From the NCBI RefSeq assembly GCF_028023555.1, contig NZ_JAQIOY010000001.1, positions 186,001-250,000 on the forward strand: a stretch of DNA of 64,000 nt, given 5' to 3'. The position numbers and the translations under genes are program-made. Below, piece by piece: positions 7,779 to 16,849 of the stretch (positions are counted from its first letter, which is position 1; each line of letters starts with the position of its first letter). Source of the DNA: Thalassococcus_A lentus (GTDB lineage: Bacteria > Pseudomonadota > Alphaproteobacteria > Rhodobacterales > Rhodobacteraceae). The notes beneath the pieces are model-generated. The model had not been told where the DNA came from, ran no database searches, and was given only the letters and a program-made list of their open reading frames with translations.

Positions 7779-9302
7779 CTAGACCAGATCGCCCTTGGTC
7801 ATACGGTCCAGCCATGTCTCGGCCTCGCTTAGCACCGTTTCGCGTTTGTCCGCGTCCATCCTGTCCCATGTCCGGTACATCTGCGCCATGCGCGGATTGC
7901 TCTGGAACCGGTCGCGGTGTCGCTCCATGAAGTGCCAATACAACAGATTGAATGGGCAGGCATCAGGACCTGTCTTTTCTTTGACCTTATACTCACAATG
8001 TTTGCAGTGGTCCGACATCTTGTTGATGTAGTTGCCCGAAGAAACATAAGGTTTAGACGCGATAACCCCACCGTCGGCGAACTGGCTCATTCCAACGGTA
8101 TTCGGTGCCTCGACCCACTCAAAGGCATCGATATAGACCGACAGATACCATTCATGCAGTTCGGTCGGGTTGATCCCGGCCAATAGGCCAAAGTTGCCGG
8201 TAACCATGAGTCGTTGGATATGATGCGCATAGGCTTCTTCGCGGGTCTGTTCGACCGCCTTTGAAATGCACCGCATCTTGGTTTGGCGGCCCCAATAGAA
8301 GTCAGGCAGGTCGCGTTGGTGATTCAATCCGTTCCTTTGCGGATAATCCGGCCCTTCGTGAAAATAGATCCCGCGCACGTATTCCCGCCAACCAATAATC
8401 TGCCGGATAAACCCTTCGGCAGCATTCAGTGGCACCCGACCCGCGCGATAGGCGGCTTCGACGGCGCGACAAACCCTTAGCGGATCAAGCAAGCCAATGT
8501 TCATGTATGCGGACAACAGCGAGTGGTACAAAAACCGATTGCTGTCCAACATGGCATCTTGATAGTCGCCAAACTTCGCCAGACCATTCTCAACAAAGTG
8601 CTCAAGAGCCTGTTCGGCCTCGGCCTGGTCGGTGGCAAAGTGAAACGGTCGAAGCGTCCCGAAGCTGTTTGAAAACCGAGCCTCGACCAATTCAAGAACT
8701 GCCTCGACGGTTGCATCGGGTACGAATTGCATCGGGGCTGCATCGACACTGTTTGGTGCTGGTTTGCGATTGTCGTGATCGTAGTTCCACTGACCGCCTT
8801 CCGGCTCGGCTTCGTTCATCAGAAGGCCAGTCTTTCGGCGCATGTCACGATAGAAATACTCCATGCGCAGCGCCTTGCGGCCTTGGGCCCATGTCTCGAA
8901 ATCCGCGTGGGATGCGATGAACCGGTCGTCTTCCAAGAGAGTGATTCCAAGAGGCGCTTCTTCCAGCGCCTGAATCAAACGCCACTCACCCGGTTTGGTC
9001 GCAACGACACCTTTGGCGCCTGTATCCTCTGTATGCCGAAGCAATTCACCGACGATTGATCCTGCGTTGTGTGCGTCGTCCAACTCGGAATAGCGTACAT
9101 CCCAACCATCCATCCTCAGTCGGGCCGCAAATTTGCGCATGGCCGCAAAGATCAGGGCGATTTTCTTTGGATGATGCGCCACATATGTTGCTTCATCCGC
9201 CACTTCGGCCATCACGACGATATCCTGACTTTTGTCAGCACTGCGCAGGGCCGCGATGTCTGGTGTCAGTTGATCGCCAAGGATCAGGATCAGTCGTGTC
9301 AC
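7779..9302 (-). CDS. FeS-type (6-4) photolyase/cryptochrome (PhrB/CryPro family)
   Basis: A 507-residue member of the iron-sulfur bacterial cryptochrome/photolyase family, which repairs UV (6-4) photoproducts or senses blue light using FAD, a lumazine-type antenna and a [4Fe-4S] cluster. It starts TRLILILGDQLTP, the usual N-terminal antenna domain. The four cluster cysteines are present at C345, C433, C436 and C449 (MRCISKAV and DHCKHCEYKV...DACPF), the same spacing as in Agrobacterium PhrB as I remember it. The GTG start at 9302 overlaps the stop of the upstream short-chain dehydrogenase by four bases (GTGA), so the two are translationally coupled. Whether it repairs DNA or signals cannot be decided here. 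Confidence 0.88.
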   Translation of the reverse strand: MTRLILILGDQLTPDIAALRSADKSQDIVVMAEVADEATYVAHHPKKIALIFAAMRKFAARLRMDGWDVRYSELDDAHNAGSIVGELLRHTEDTGAKGVVATKPGEWRLIQALEEAPLGITLLEDDRFIASHADFETWAQGRKALRMEYFYRDMRRKTGLLMNEAEPEGGQWNYDHDNRKPAPNSVDAAPMQFVPDATVEAVLELVEARFSNSFGTLRPFHFATDQAEAEQALEHFVENGLAKFGDYQDAMLDSNRFLYHSLLSAYMNIGLLDPLRVCRAVEAAYRAGRVPLNAAEGFIRQIIGWREYVRGIYFHEGPDYPQRNGLNHQRDLPDFYWGRQTKMRCISKAVEQTREEAYAHHIQRLMVTGNFGLLAGINPTELHEWYLSVYIDAFEWVEAPNTVGMSQFADGGVIASKPYVSSGNYINKMSDHCKHCEYKVKEKTGPDACPFNLLYWHFMERHRDRFQSNPRMAQMYRTWDRMDADKRETVLSEAETWLDRMTKGDLV

Positions 9303-9976
9303 CAAGGAATCTCCTGCCCGGCGTAGTCGAAAAACCGCCCGGTCTGATCCGGGGACAGTTGCTCCATGACATCCACAAGATTTCGGGCCGCTTCGCCCGG
9401 TCCGACGGCAGGATGCCGTCCAAGGTATTTTTCGGTGAATGATGTCGCCACGGTTCCCGGATGCAGGCAGACAAGGCACAGCTGCTTGTGGGTGCGTGCC
9501 AACTCAACCGCCGCGCCATGCATCAACTGGTTCAACGCGGCTTTGGAGGTGCGGTAACTGTACCAGCCGCCCAGTCTATTGTCGCCAATGCTACCGACCC
9601 GAGCGGAAAGTGCAGCAAATACCGCAGGGCGGGACTTGGGCAACAAGGGCACGACGTGTTTCAGCACCAAGGCCGGCCCCATGGCATTCAGTGCGAACTG
9701 GTCAATCAAGGCAGACGGCGTCAGGCTTTGCAGCGTTTTTTCCGGCGCGGCGCCTGCGATTTCCAAGGCACCCGACGCCACAAACACCAGATCAAAAGGC
9801 CCTGTCAGCCCATCTATCAGCCCATCTAGATGCCGTATGATCGAGCTTTCTTGCGTGACATCAAGGCCGTGTTCGCGCCGGGACAAACCCGTCACCCCGT
9901 AGCCACGTGCCTGCAGCTCGCCCTGCACGGCGTGTCCGATCCCGCCACTGTTTCCGATAATGAGTGCCTGCTTCAT
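9299..9976 (-). CDS. Short-chain dehydrogenase/reductase (SDR)
   Basis: A 225-residue classical SDR: dinucleotide-binding motif IIGNSGGIGHAV at the N terminus, then the catalytic YxxxK as YSYRTSKAALN preceded by SARVGSIGDN containing the likely catalytic serine. The ATG at 9976 begins MKQALIIGNSGG; the frame runs 12 codons further but without family similarity. It lies 32 bases after modC and overlaps the photolyase start by four bases. The pairing with a photolyase is common in Rhodobacterales genomes as far as I recall, but the substrate is unknown. Confidence 0.85.
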   Translation of the reverse strand: MKQALIIGNSGGIGHAVQGELQARGYGVTGLSRREHGLDVTQESSIIRHLDGLIDGLTGPFDLVFVASGALEIAGAAPEKTLQSLTPSALIDQFALNAMGPALVLKHVVPLLPKSRPAVFAALSARVGSIGDNRLGGWYSYRTSKAALNQLMHGAAVELARTHKQLCLVCLHPGTVATSFTEKYLGRHPAVGPGEAARNLVDVMEQLSPDQTGRFFDYAGQEIPW

Positions 9977-10008
9977 AGCCGTGTCAGCTAGCGGTTTGCC
10001 ACCGCAGT

Positions 10009-11106
10009 TCAAGCGCCGGCGGCAGGTCCACCCACATCTTCAGGTGCGATTGCGACGGTTTTTATAACCGCATGACAGGTCATGCCCTCAACCAAACCCA
10101 ATTGGCCGGCAGATCGGCGCGTCACCCGTGCCAGAACCATGCCAGCAGCGGTTTCAAGAGACACCATAACACCTGGCCCATCGCCCGATCGGATCTGAGA
10201 AATAACGCCTGGCACAATATTGAGTGCCGAGATGCCTTCGGGGCGTGTCAGGGCCAATGTCACATCCTGCGCCGGGACGCGTACACGCAAAGACTGCCCA
10301 ACACTCTGCGAGACTTTCGGCAGGAATAGTGTCTCTCCGCCGACATCAAGCTCTGATAACCCGTCGGCGTGATGTGCCTTTACTGTTGCGGCCAACAAGG
10401 CGCCGACAGCGCGCACACCGGTCGGCATGACTGTCGGGTCGCTCAGAACTTCTGCAGCGCTGCCCTGGCGGGCAATTCGGCCATCCTGCAAAACCACTAC
10501 GGTTGTCGCCAACCGCGCCACTTCGGCGGCCGAATGGCTGACGTACAGGATGGGAACTGACAATTCACTACGGAGCCGCTCAAAGTAGGGCAGGATTTCG
10601 GATTTCCGGGTTTCATCCAACGCCGCCAAAGGTTCGTCCGCCAGCAACAATTCGGGACCAGACAGCAGCGCCCGCCCGATGGCGACCCGCTGCTTTTCAC
10701 CGCCTGACAATCCGACCGGCTGGCGCTCCAGCAGATGGGCAATCCCGAGCAGGTCAACAACGTGATCCAGATCTTCGCAAACGACACCCGACGGCACAAA
10801 TCTTTGGCCGTACTGCAGGTTTTGTTTGACCGTCAGATGAGGAAACAAACGACCTTCCTGAAAGATATAGCCGATCCGTCTTTTGTGCGGCGGGACGAAT
10901 ATCCCAGCTTTGCTGTCCAGAACACGTCTGTTCGCAATTTCAATGCAGCCAGAATCCGGGCGGAGCAATCCGGCTACCGCATTGATGACCGTTGTCTTGC
11001 CCGAACCGGACCGTCCGAACAGAACGGTGACACCGTCCGGCGCCTCAAAATCTGCCTGAACCGAAAATCCATCGTACGCGTGATTGATCGAGACCTTCAG
11101 CGTCAT
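10009..11106 (-). CDS. modC: Molybdate ABC transporter ATP-binding protein
   Basis: ATPase of the ModABC molybdate importer, 365 residues. Walker A GRSGSGKTT, ABC signature LSGGEKQRVAIGRALL and Walker B LLLADEPLAALDE are intact. The C-terminal third carries a TOBE/Mop-type domain (around SALNIVPGVISQIRSG) that binds oxyanion and gates transport. The ATG at 11106 overlaps the modB stop by four bases (ATGA); an upstream in-frame start 14 codons earlier would lie inside modB. Third gene of a modA-modB-modC operon. Confidence 0.93.
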   Translation of the reverse strand: MTLKVSINHAYDGFSVQADFEAPDGVTVLFGRSGSGKTTVINAVAGLLRPDSGCIEIANRRVLDSKAGIFVPPHKRRIGYIFQEGRLFPHLTVKQNLQYGQRFVPSGVVCEDLDHVVDLLGIAHLLERQPVGLSGGEKQRVAIGRALLSGPELLLADEPLAALDETRKSEILPYFERLRSELSVPILYVSHSAAEVARLATTVVVLQDGRIARQGSAAEVLSDPTVMPTGVRAVGALLAATVKAHHADGLSELDVGGETLFLPKVSQSVGQSLRVRVPAQDVTLALTRPEGISALNIVPGVISQIRSGDGPGVMVSLETAAGMVLARVTRRSAGQLGLVEGMTCHAVIKTVAIAPEDVGGPAAGA

Positions 11107-11798
11107 GATCTGGCCCCCACACGCTGCGCCACACGGCGGGCCAACCACTCGGACAAAAGAAGCGCAGCCATGGCAATGATGATTGATACAATGACCAACC
11201 GTGCCGCCGATGATTCACCCCCGGGGACCTGCAAGAATGCATAGATTGCCGAGGGCACGGTTTGGGTCTGGCCCGGGATATTGGCTACAAATGTAATTGT
11301 GGCGCCGAATTCACCCATTGCCTTGGCAAAGGCCAGGACCGCGCCCGCCAGAATACCAGGTAACGTCAGCGGAAGAGTTACGGTCAAAAACACCCAAAGG
11401 CGTGACGCACCCAAGGTTGCCGCTGCCTCTTCAAGTTTGGGGTCTACTGCCTCGATCGACAATCGAATGGCCCGCACCATCAGCGGGAACGCCATCACAG
11501 CAGCCGCAAGCGCCGCGCCCGTCCATCGAAATGCAAAACTGATACCCAACGGGCCAAGCAATTCACCGATGGGTCCCCGTGCGCCAAAAGCCAGAAGCAG
11601 CAGATAACCTGTCACGACGGGGGGTAGGATAAGCGGCAAATGCACAAGACCATTGACGAGCTGGCGGCCAGGAAACCGCCAACGCGCGAGTGCGTAGGCG
11701 GTCAGCAGCCCAAACGGCAATGACAAGGCTGTTGCCCAGAACGCAACGCGCAACGACAGTCGGACTGCCTGCCATTCTTCGGGACCCAGCCAATCCAT
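11103..11798 (-). CDS. modB: Molybdate ABC transporter permease
   Basis: Inner-membrane channel subunit of the molybdate importer, 231 residues with about five membrane segments. The cytoplasmic coupling motif is visible as EEAAATLGASRLWVFLTVTLPLTLPGILAG, matching the EAA loop that docks on ModC. It starts two bases after the modA stop and overlaps modC by four bases, so the operon is tightly coupled. Confidence 0.93.
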   Translation of the reverse strand: MDWLGPEEWQAVRLSLRVAFWATALSLPFGLLTAYALARWRFPGRQLVNGLVHLPLILPPVVTGYLLLLAFGARGPIGELLGPLGISFAFRWTGAALAAAVMAFPLMVRAIRLSIEAVDPKLEEAAATLGASRLWVFLTVTLPLTLPGILAGAVLAFAKAMGEFGATITFVANIPGQTQTVPSAIYAFLQVPGGESSAARLVIVSIIIAMAALLLSEWLARRVAQRVGARS

Positions 11799-11800
11799 TC

Positions 11801-12586
11801 CTACCCACCCGGCACGGAAAAACCGTGCTGTTCAAACACCCCGGATGCCTTGGCACCGGTCAGAAAATCCAAAAACGCTTTGGCCCCACTTCCGGACTGT
11901 CCAGCGACCAGAGCCGCAGGATACCGGATGGGGGCATGGCTGTGCGATGGAATGCGCGCCACAACATCAACGCGGGGTTCTGCATGGGCATCGCTGGCAT
12001 ACACAATTCCCAGCGGTGTCTGATCCAAGGCAACAAATGCCAGCGCGGCCCGGACGTTGTCAGCCTGTGCCACACGATCCGAAACCTCATCCCACAGGTC
12101 ATAGTGCGAAAGAGCCGCCTTGCCGTAGATACCAGCGGGAACGGCATCAACCAAAGCCATCGCCAGGAGACCCCCGACAAGCAGTCCATCAAGATCCAGA
12201 TTTTCGTTGAACTCGACAGGTTTGGCCTGATCCTTTGGAGCGATCAAAACCATCCGGTTTCCGGTGACCACCACCCTGCTTTCCGGAACAATCAGGTTTT
12301 GACCCTCCAGATAGTCCATCCATTCAACACTGGCCGAAACCAGCAGATTGGCTGGAGCGCCCTGTTCAATCTGGCGGGCCAAAACAGCTGTTCCCGCGTA
12401 GACTAGGGTGGTGGTGTGTCCGGTTTCGTCTTCGAACGTCCTCGCGATTTCGTCCAACGCATTTTTCATGCTTGCAGCGGCAAAAACGGTGATCTGATCG
12501 GCACGCGCACCGATGCTGCCCACCGCCAAAGCAAGCATCGCAACCAAGACCAGCCGCAAAGACCTATGAAAACTGAAAATAGGCAT
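11801..12586 (-). CDS. modA: Molybdate-binding periplasmic protein
   Basis: Substrate-binding protein of the molybdate importer, 261 residues. A signal peptide (MPIFSFHRSLRLVLVAMLALAVGSIGARA) precedes the conserved start of the mature protein, DQITVFAAASMKNALDEIARTFE, whose AAASM segment binds the oxyanion. The ATG at 12586 follows AAGGAAC; the frame is open another 90 codons upstream, crossing the divergent promoter region, which I reject. First gene of the mod operon. No clear ModE-type palindrome was seen upstream. Confidence 0.93.
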   Translation of the reverse strand: MPIFSFHRSLRLVLVAMLALAVGSIGARADQITVFAAASMKNALDEIARTFEDETGHTTTLVYAGTAVLARQIEQGAPANLLVSASVEWMDYLEGQNLIVPESRVVVTGNRMVLIAPKDQAKPVEFNENLDLDGLLVGGLLAMALVDAVPAGIYGKAALSHYDLWDEVSDRVAQADNVRAALAFVALDQTPLGIVYASDAHAEPRVDVVARIPSHSHAPIRYPAALVAGQSGSGAKAFLDFLTGAKASGVFEQHGFSVPGG

Positions 12587-12728
12587 ACCGTTCCTTTTCC
12601 TGAGACCGACTATCAACAGGGTCGCGTTCTGCAACAAGGGGTTAAATCGGCGCGCCTGTAGCATCAATTTGTCTGGATTGAAGTTCTTTGGATTTCCAGC
12701 GAAGTATGAAGAATTACGTGACGGCAAC

Positions 12729-12745
12729 ATTGAACGTCGTTCAAT
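12729..12745. promoter_or_regulatory. Operator-like palindrome ATTGAACG-T-CGTTCAAT (copy 1)
   Basis: Perfect inverted repeat with 8-bp arms and a 1-bp centre, containing TGAAC-N3-GTTCA. It sits immediately upstream of the -35 element of the promoter for the ketosynthase operon. A second copy of the core lies at 12777-12789. Confidence 0.6.
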
Positions 12746-12749
12746 TTCC

Positions 12750-12777
12750 TTGACATCACGACCTTCTGGCGTATTTT
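12750..12777 (+). promoter_or_regulatory. Sigma-70-type promoter of the ketosynthase operon
   Basis: TTGACA at 12750-12755 and TATTTT at 12772-12777 are separated by 16 bases, a good housekeeping promoter. Predicted transcription starts near 12784, leaving a leader of about 20 bases before the ATG at 12806. Confidence 0.6.
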
Positions 12778-12789
12778 GAACAATGTTCA
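12777..12789. promoter_or_regulatory. Operator-like palindrome TGAAC-AAT-GTTCA (copy 2)
   Basis: Inverted repeat with 5-bp arms matching the core of the palindrome at 12729-12745. It starts at the last base of the -10 element and covers the predicted transcription start, where a bound protein would block initiation. Confidence 0.55.
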
Positions 12790-12805
12790 CGATTTTGGAA
12801 TTACC

Positions 12806-13804
12806 ATGCACCACCTTCCTATTTCGATCACCGGAACCGGGCACGCCCTCCCACAAAAGGGCCTGGACTCAGAGACTCTCGACAAAATGCATGGCCTGAA
12901 AACCGGGTGGTTGCGCCGGAAATCCGGTGTGGCCTTTCGACATCTGTGCACGGACGAAGACCAGATTGATCTGGCTGTCTTAGCTGCGCAAAGAGCCATG
13001 GAAGATGCCAGAGTTGAGATCGACAATATCGATCTGATCCTTTCCGGCAGCGCCATTCCCTACCAATCCCTACCTGCGACAGCGCCATTGATCATGCAGC
13101 GATTGGGGGCAAAGGGAGGCGCGGCCGCAGCCTTTGACGTGAACGCAACTTGCCTGAGTTTTGTCACCGCGCTTGATCTGGCGGCCGGACGTATCGCACT
13201 TGGTCAGAGCAAGCGGGCATTGGTCATTTCGTCGGAAATCGCGTCCCGCGCTTTGCCATGGCAGAAGCAGCCAGACGTTGCCGCGCTCTTCGGTGACGGA
13301 GCAGCTGCGGCAGTTGTCAGCGCGCCCCTTCACAATGAGGCCGGCATTCGGGCAAGCCTCGTACGAACGCATCCTGCTGCCTATGACGCCTGCCAGATTG
13401 GCGCTGGCGGCACGCGGATCGATTACCACCGCAATCCTAAAGAGTTTGCCGAAAATGCGTTGTTCCGGATGGACGGCAAAGCACTGTTCAAAGTCACGCG
13501 ACGACACTTTCCTGCATTTGTAGAGACGCTTTTGGACAAGGCGGGATGGCGCAAATCAGATGTTGATGTTGTGGTCCCTCATCAGGCCAGCCCACACGCT
13601 CTATCCCATATGTCGCGCAAAATGGGCTTTCGCCAAGGCAGCGTCATGAACGTTGCTGAACAATTGGGCAATCAAATCGCCGCTTCCATTCCAACGGTTC
13701 TGGATATCGCACGGCGCGAAGGGCGGATCGTCAAAGGCAGCAAGGTTCTGCTGCTTGGAACTTCGGCGGGCGTCTCGTTTGGCGGCATGGCAATCGAGGT
13801 CTGA
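12806..13804 (+). CDS. FabH/OleA-like 3-oxoacyl synthase III family protein
   Basis: A 332-residue thiolase-fold ketosynthase. The catalytic triad is complete: C116 (VNATCLSF), H259 (VVPHQASPH) and N289 (GNQIAASIP); the Cys-His distance is larger than in E. coli FabH while the His-Asn distance is the same. Such enzymes join acyl thioesters, either with malonyl-ACP (FabH) or head-to-head (OleA). It is not next to plsX or fab genes, so a housekeeping role is unlikely. The ATG at 12806 matches the start of the conserved ISITGTGHALP segment and lies about 20 bases after the predicted transcript start. First gene of a five-gene operon; the next gene begins one base after its stop. Confidence 0.88.
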   Translation: MHHLPISITGTGHALPQKGLDSETLDKMHGLKTGWLRRKSGVAFRHLCTDEDQIDLAVLAAQRAMEDARVEIDNIDLILSGSAIPYQSLPATAPLIMQRLGAKGGAAAAFDVNATCLSFVTALDLAAGRIALGQSKRALVISSEIASRALPWQKQPDVAALFGDGAAAAVVSAPLHNEAGIRASLVRTHPAAYDACQIGAGGTRIDYHRNPKEFAENALFRMDGKALFKVTRRHFPAFVETLLDKAGWRKSDVDVVVPHQASPHALSHMSRKMGFRQGSVMNVAEQLGNQIAASIPTVLDIARREGRIVKGSKVLLLGTSAGVSFGGMAIEV

Positions 13805-13805
13805 A

Positions 13806-14780
13806 ATGAACCGTATTCTTATCACAGGCGCCACCGGGTTTTTGGGCGGCAAGCTGGCCCTACACTTGCATTCGCGTGGCTGCGGGGTGGTCGCCTGCGG
13901 GCGTGACCCCAAGCTACTGAACGAGCTTCGATCCAAGGGTATCGAAACCCTACAATTCGATCTGGCTGGTGGTCTTCCTTCAACGCTTCCCGAACCCGTA
14001 GATGCGGTTGTTCATTGCGCGGCACTTTCGTCGCCCTGGGGACGCCGTTCGCGATTTGAAGCGGCCAACGTTGTGGGCACACGAACGGCTTTGGCGCTGG
14101 CAAGCGCCTTAAACAGTCAAAGGTTCGTCAATATCTCATCCCCCAGCGTTACCTTTGCGCTCAGGGATCAACTGGATGTGCTGGAGTCTGATCCGCTGCC
14201 GCGCCCGTTCAATGCCTATGCCGCCACAAAGGCAGCAGCCGAGGCTTTGGTGCACGCCCGTCCAGATTTGAACCCAATTACGTTGCGGCCGCGCGGTATC
14301 TATGGCGCAGGTGAAACCACATTGCTGCCACGCCTGATTGCCGCGGCTCGCAGAGGTCCGCTGCCACTGTTTCGCGATGGCGCCGCAGCGATCGATTTAA
14401 CCCATGTGTCCGATGTAGTCAGGGCGATCGAATTGGCTCTGGAACGTTCAACTGATCCGCAAGACCCGATCTACAATGTTTCCAGCGGTGAGGTGCTCCC
14501 GATCCGGAACATCGTGGAAAGCGCCTGCCGCGCACATGACATCGCACCAAAGTGGCGGGCCCTGCCGTTCTGGCCAGCGCTGGCCATTGCGCGTGCGGCT
14601 GAATTCGTCAGCCTGATCCCGAAGAACAGCAAAGAACCCCGGATCACCCCCTATGCGGTGGGACTCTTTGCGTTTCAGCAAAGTTTGAGCCTGTCAAAGG
14701 CCCGCGACGTGCTGGGTTGGACGCCAAAGATCACATTTGAACAGGGTCTTTCGCAGACCGTAGGGAAAGGCGCGGTATGA
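13806..14780 (+). CDS. NAD-dependent epimerase/dehydratase family protein (OleD-like extended SDR)
   Basis: A 324-residue extended SDR. The nucleotide-binding motif ILITGATGFLGG opens the protein; the active-site YxxxK is YAATKAAAE with an upstream serine in NISSPSV. 3-beta-hydroxysteroid-dehydrogenase-like members such as OleD reduce 2-alkyl-3-keto acids made by OleA; others epimerise nucleotide sugars. Next to a ketosynthase, a beta-keto reductase role is the better guess. It starts one base after the ketosynthase stop and overlaps the following gene by ATGA. Confidence 0.85.
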   Translation: MNRILITGATGFLGGKLALHLHSRGCGVVACGRDPKLLNELRSKGIETLQFDLAGGLPSTLPEPVDAVVHCAALSSPWGRRSRFEAANVVGTRTALALASALNSQRFVNISSPSVTFALRDQLDVLESDPLPRPFNAYAATKAAAEALVHARPDLNPITLRPRGIYGAGETTLLPRLIAAARRGPLPLFRDGAAAIDLTHVSDVVRAIELALERSTDPQDPIYNVSSGEVLPIRNIVESACRAHDIAPKWRALPFWPALAIARAAEFVSLIPKNSKEPRITPYAVGLFAFQQSLSLSKARDVLGWTPKITFEQGLSQTVGKGAV

Positions 14781-15598
14781 AGCCCAAATTTGCAAACAGT
14801 GCCTATGTGCATACGCCGGAACGTTTGGTTCTGCGTGGCGGAGGTTGGGGCAAAGTCCCTTTGAAAGTGCGTTACGGCATCCTCGAACATCCCACCGAGG
14901 GTTTGATCCTGATCGACTCTGGTTATGGCACGGAACTGTATTCGACGCCCAACCGCGGGCTGGCCCTGCGGCTGTACGGTAAACTGCTCGGTCCGGAACT
15001 TCTGCCAGAGGGCGCACCGGATAAGGTGCTGGCGCGATTGGACCTATCTCCAGAAGACGTTCAGCACGTTGTCGTCACGCATCTGCATGCGGACCATGTG
15101 TGCGCATTGCCCCGGTTTAAAAAAGCCCGGATACACACCGATCTCGCAACGCTTCAGCAGGCAAAATCCGGACCCCGGCGCAAAGCCTTGCGGCACGGCG
15201 TATTCCCGGAATTGCTGCCCGATGATCTGTTGGACCGAACAAGTGATCTGGGGTCCACACCTGTGACCGAAGCGCCCTTGGGGCTGGGTGACGGGTTTGA
15301 CTTGCTGGGCGACGGATCAATCCTCGCCATTCCTTTGCCGGGACACAGCACCACCCATTTTGGCGTATGTTTCCCATTGTTAGAGACGCCTTTGCTCTAT
15401 GCCGTAGATGCGCAGTGGGTGCCCAATGCCATCACTCAAGACCGTATTCCGGGCTTTCCCGCGAGTCTCGTGGCCGAAGATCCTTCCGCATTGAGGAAAT
15501 CGGCCGAAAAGGTCGCGCGATTTGCCAAAGCCGGTGGAGACATTCTGCTGTGTCATGACCCCGAGGACAGCCCCTATGATTTGCTGGATCAGGCATGA
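14777..15598 (+). CDS. MBL-fold metallohydrolase of the ketosynthase operon
   Basis: A 273-residue cytoplasmic MBL-fold enzyme without signal peptide. Metal ligands are visible in VTHLHADHVCAL, IPLPGHSTTHFG, AVDAQWV and LLCHDPED, so a complete binuclear site. N-terminal segment GLILIDSGYGTELYS is typical of lactonase/thioesterase-like members. It overlaps both neighbours by four bases (ATGA at 14777 and at 15595). In this context it could hydrolyse a thioester, ester or lactone intermediate; that is inference. Confidence 0.85.
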   Translation: MKPKFANSAYVHTPERLVLRGGGWGKVPLKVRYGILEHPTEGLILIDSGYGTELYSTPNRGLALRLYGKLLGPELLPEGAPDKVLARLDLSPEDVQHVVVTHLHADHVCALPRFKKARIHTDLATLQQAKSGPRRKALRHGVFPELLPDDLLDRTSDLGSTPVTEAPLGLGDGFDLLGDGSILAIPLPGHSTTHFGVCFPLLETPLLYAVDAQWVPNAITQDRIPGFPASLVAEDPSALRKSAEKVARFAKAGGDILLCHDPEDSPYDLLDQA

Positions 15599-16848
15599 CC
15601 AAACTCATGCATACAGCCCGCGCCTTTGCGGAAACACTATGGGTGACGCGAAAGGGACGGTCCCGCGCATCGTTCGAGGCATGGCAAGCCGCCAAACTGA
15701 AAAAATGGCTGACCCATGATTTGCCAAAGGTGAGCTTTTACGCCAATGGCGCCACTTGTCTGTCTTCTTTGCCGATCATCGACAAATCCAACGTCATGGC
15801 GCAATTCGAGGACTTTAATCTTGGCCGCATCTCGTCTGCTCAGGGATGGGCCGCATTCGAAGACACGGGCCAAATCGGCAAAGTATCGATTGGCGCGAGT
15901 ACCGGCACCTCTGGCAATCGCACACTCTATGCTGTCACACCGGCCGAGAGATTCCGCTGGCTTGGCACGATTCTGGCCAAAACAGTACCGGGCTTTCTAT
16001 TCGCCGCGGAACGTGTCGCGGTGATCTTGCCACAAAGCTCTGACCTCTATGACGGTGCCAACCAGACTGGCCGGATGGCCTTGCGTTTTTTCGATCTGCG
16101 GTCCGGAGTGGAAACATGGCTCGATCGTCTTGAGCAGTTTGATCCAACGACCATTGTCGCGCCGCCGCGCGTGCTACGGCACTTGGCGGAACAAAATGCA
16201 AAACTGCACCCAAAAAGACTCTATTCCGGCGCAGAAACGCTCGACCCTATGGATCGCAAGATTATCGAAGCAGCGTTTTCAGTGCGCCTGGGGCAGATCT
16301 ACATGGCGACCGAAGGGCTTTTTGCCGTAACTTGCGCGCATGGAAATCTGCACTTGGCAGAGGACGCCAACCACTTTGAACTACAGCCTGTTGGGGACGG
16401 ATTGGTCACACCGCTGGTCACCGGGTTTCGACGCCAGTTCCAGATCATGGCACGCTACAGGATGAACGATCTGCTTCGCATGTCTGACCAATCTTGTTCC
16501 TGTGGATCACCTCTGCGTGTCGTGGATGAAGTTGTTGGGCGTATGGACGACGCCTTTCTATTCGGCGGCCGGCTCGTGACACCAGACGTGATGCGAAATG
16601 CCGTTTTGAATGCATCACGGGACATCACTGATTTCCGTATTCGGCGCGAAAGCGAGCGGGTGATTTCACTGGTGCTCCGACCAGACATCAGCCCAGAAGC
16701 CAGAACTTCGGCCCGAAACGCTCTTTCGAATTTGTTTGGTGATCGGGGGCTTTCCCCGGTTATTCAGATCAAGACCGAACCCCTTTGTCTGAACCCGTCA
16801 CGCAAACTGCGGCGTGTTGAAAATTGCTGGTCATCTGAGGCAGATTGA
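15595..16848 (+). CDS. Adenylate-forming enzyme, CapK/F390-synthetase-like
   Basis: A 417-residue member of the PaaK/CapK/F390-synthetase branch of adenylating enzymes. The phosphate-binding loop ASTGTSGNRTLY is near residue 102; YMATEG corresponds to the conserved adenine-site motif, YRMNDLLRM to the ribose-binding Y-x-x-x-D motif, and SCSCGSPLRVV to the Cys-rich segment typical of CapK-like proteins. A lysine in PSRKLRR near the C terminus could be the catalytic lysine. It would activate a carboxylate as acyl-AMP. Start overlaps the MBL gene stop (ATGA); the next gene starts one base after its stop. The organism is not expected to make F420, so the family name is not a function here. Confidence 0.8.
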   Translation: MTKLMHTARAFAETLWVTRKGRSRASFEAWQAAKLKKWLTHDLPKVSFYANGATCLSSLPIIDKSNVMAQFEDFNLGRISSAQGWAAFEDTGQIGKVSIGASTGTSGNRTLYAVTPAERFRWLGTILAKTVPGFLFAAERVAVILPQSSDLYDGANQTGRMALRFFDLRSGVETWLDRLEQFDPTTIVAPPRVLRHLAEQNAKLHPKRLYSGAETLDPMDRKIIEAAFSVRLGQIYMATEGLFAVTCAHGNLHLAEDANHFELQPVGDGLVTPLVTGFRRQFQIMARYRMNDLLRMSDQSCSCGSPLRVVDEVVGRMDDAFLFGGRLVTPDVMRNAVLNASRDITDFRIRRESERVISLVLRPDISPEARTSARNALSNLFGDRGLSPVIQIKTEPLCLNPSRKLRRVENCWSSEAD

Positions 16849-16849
16849 T

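Noticed and set aside
15595..16848. True coenzyme F390 synthetase
   Set aside because: That enzyme acts on F420 in methanogens; the resemblance is only at the superfamily level and no F420 genes are visible.
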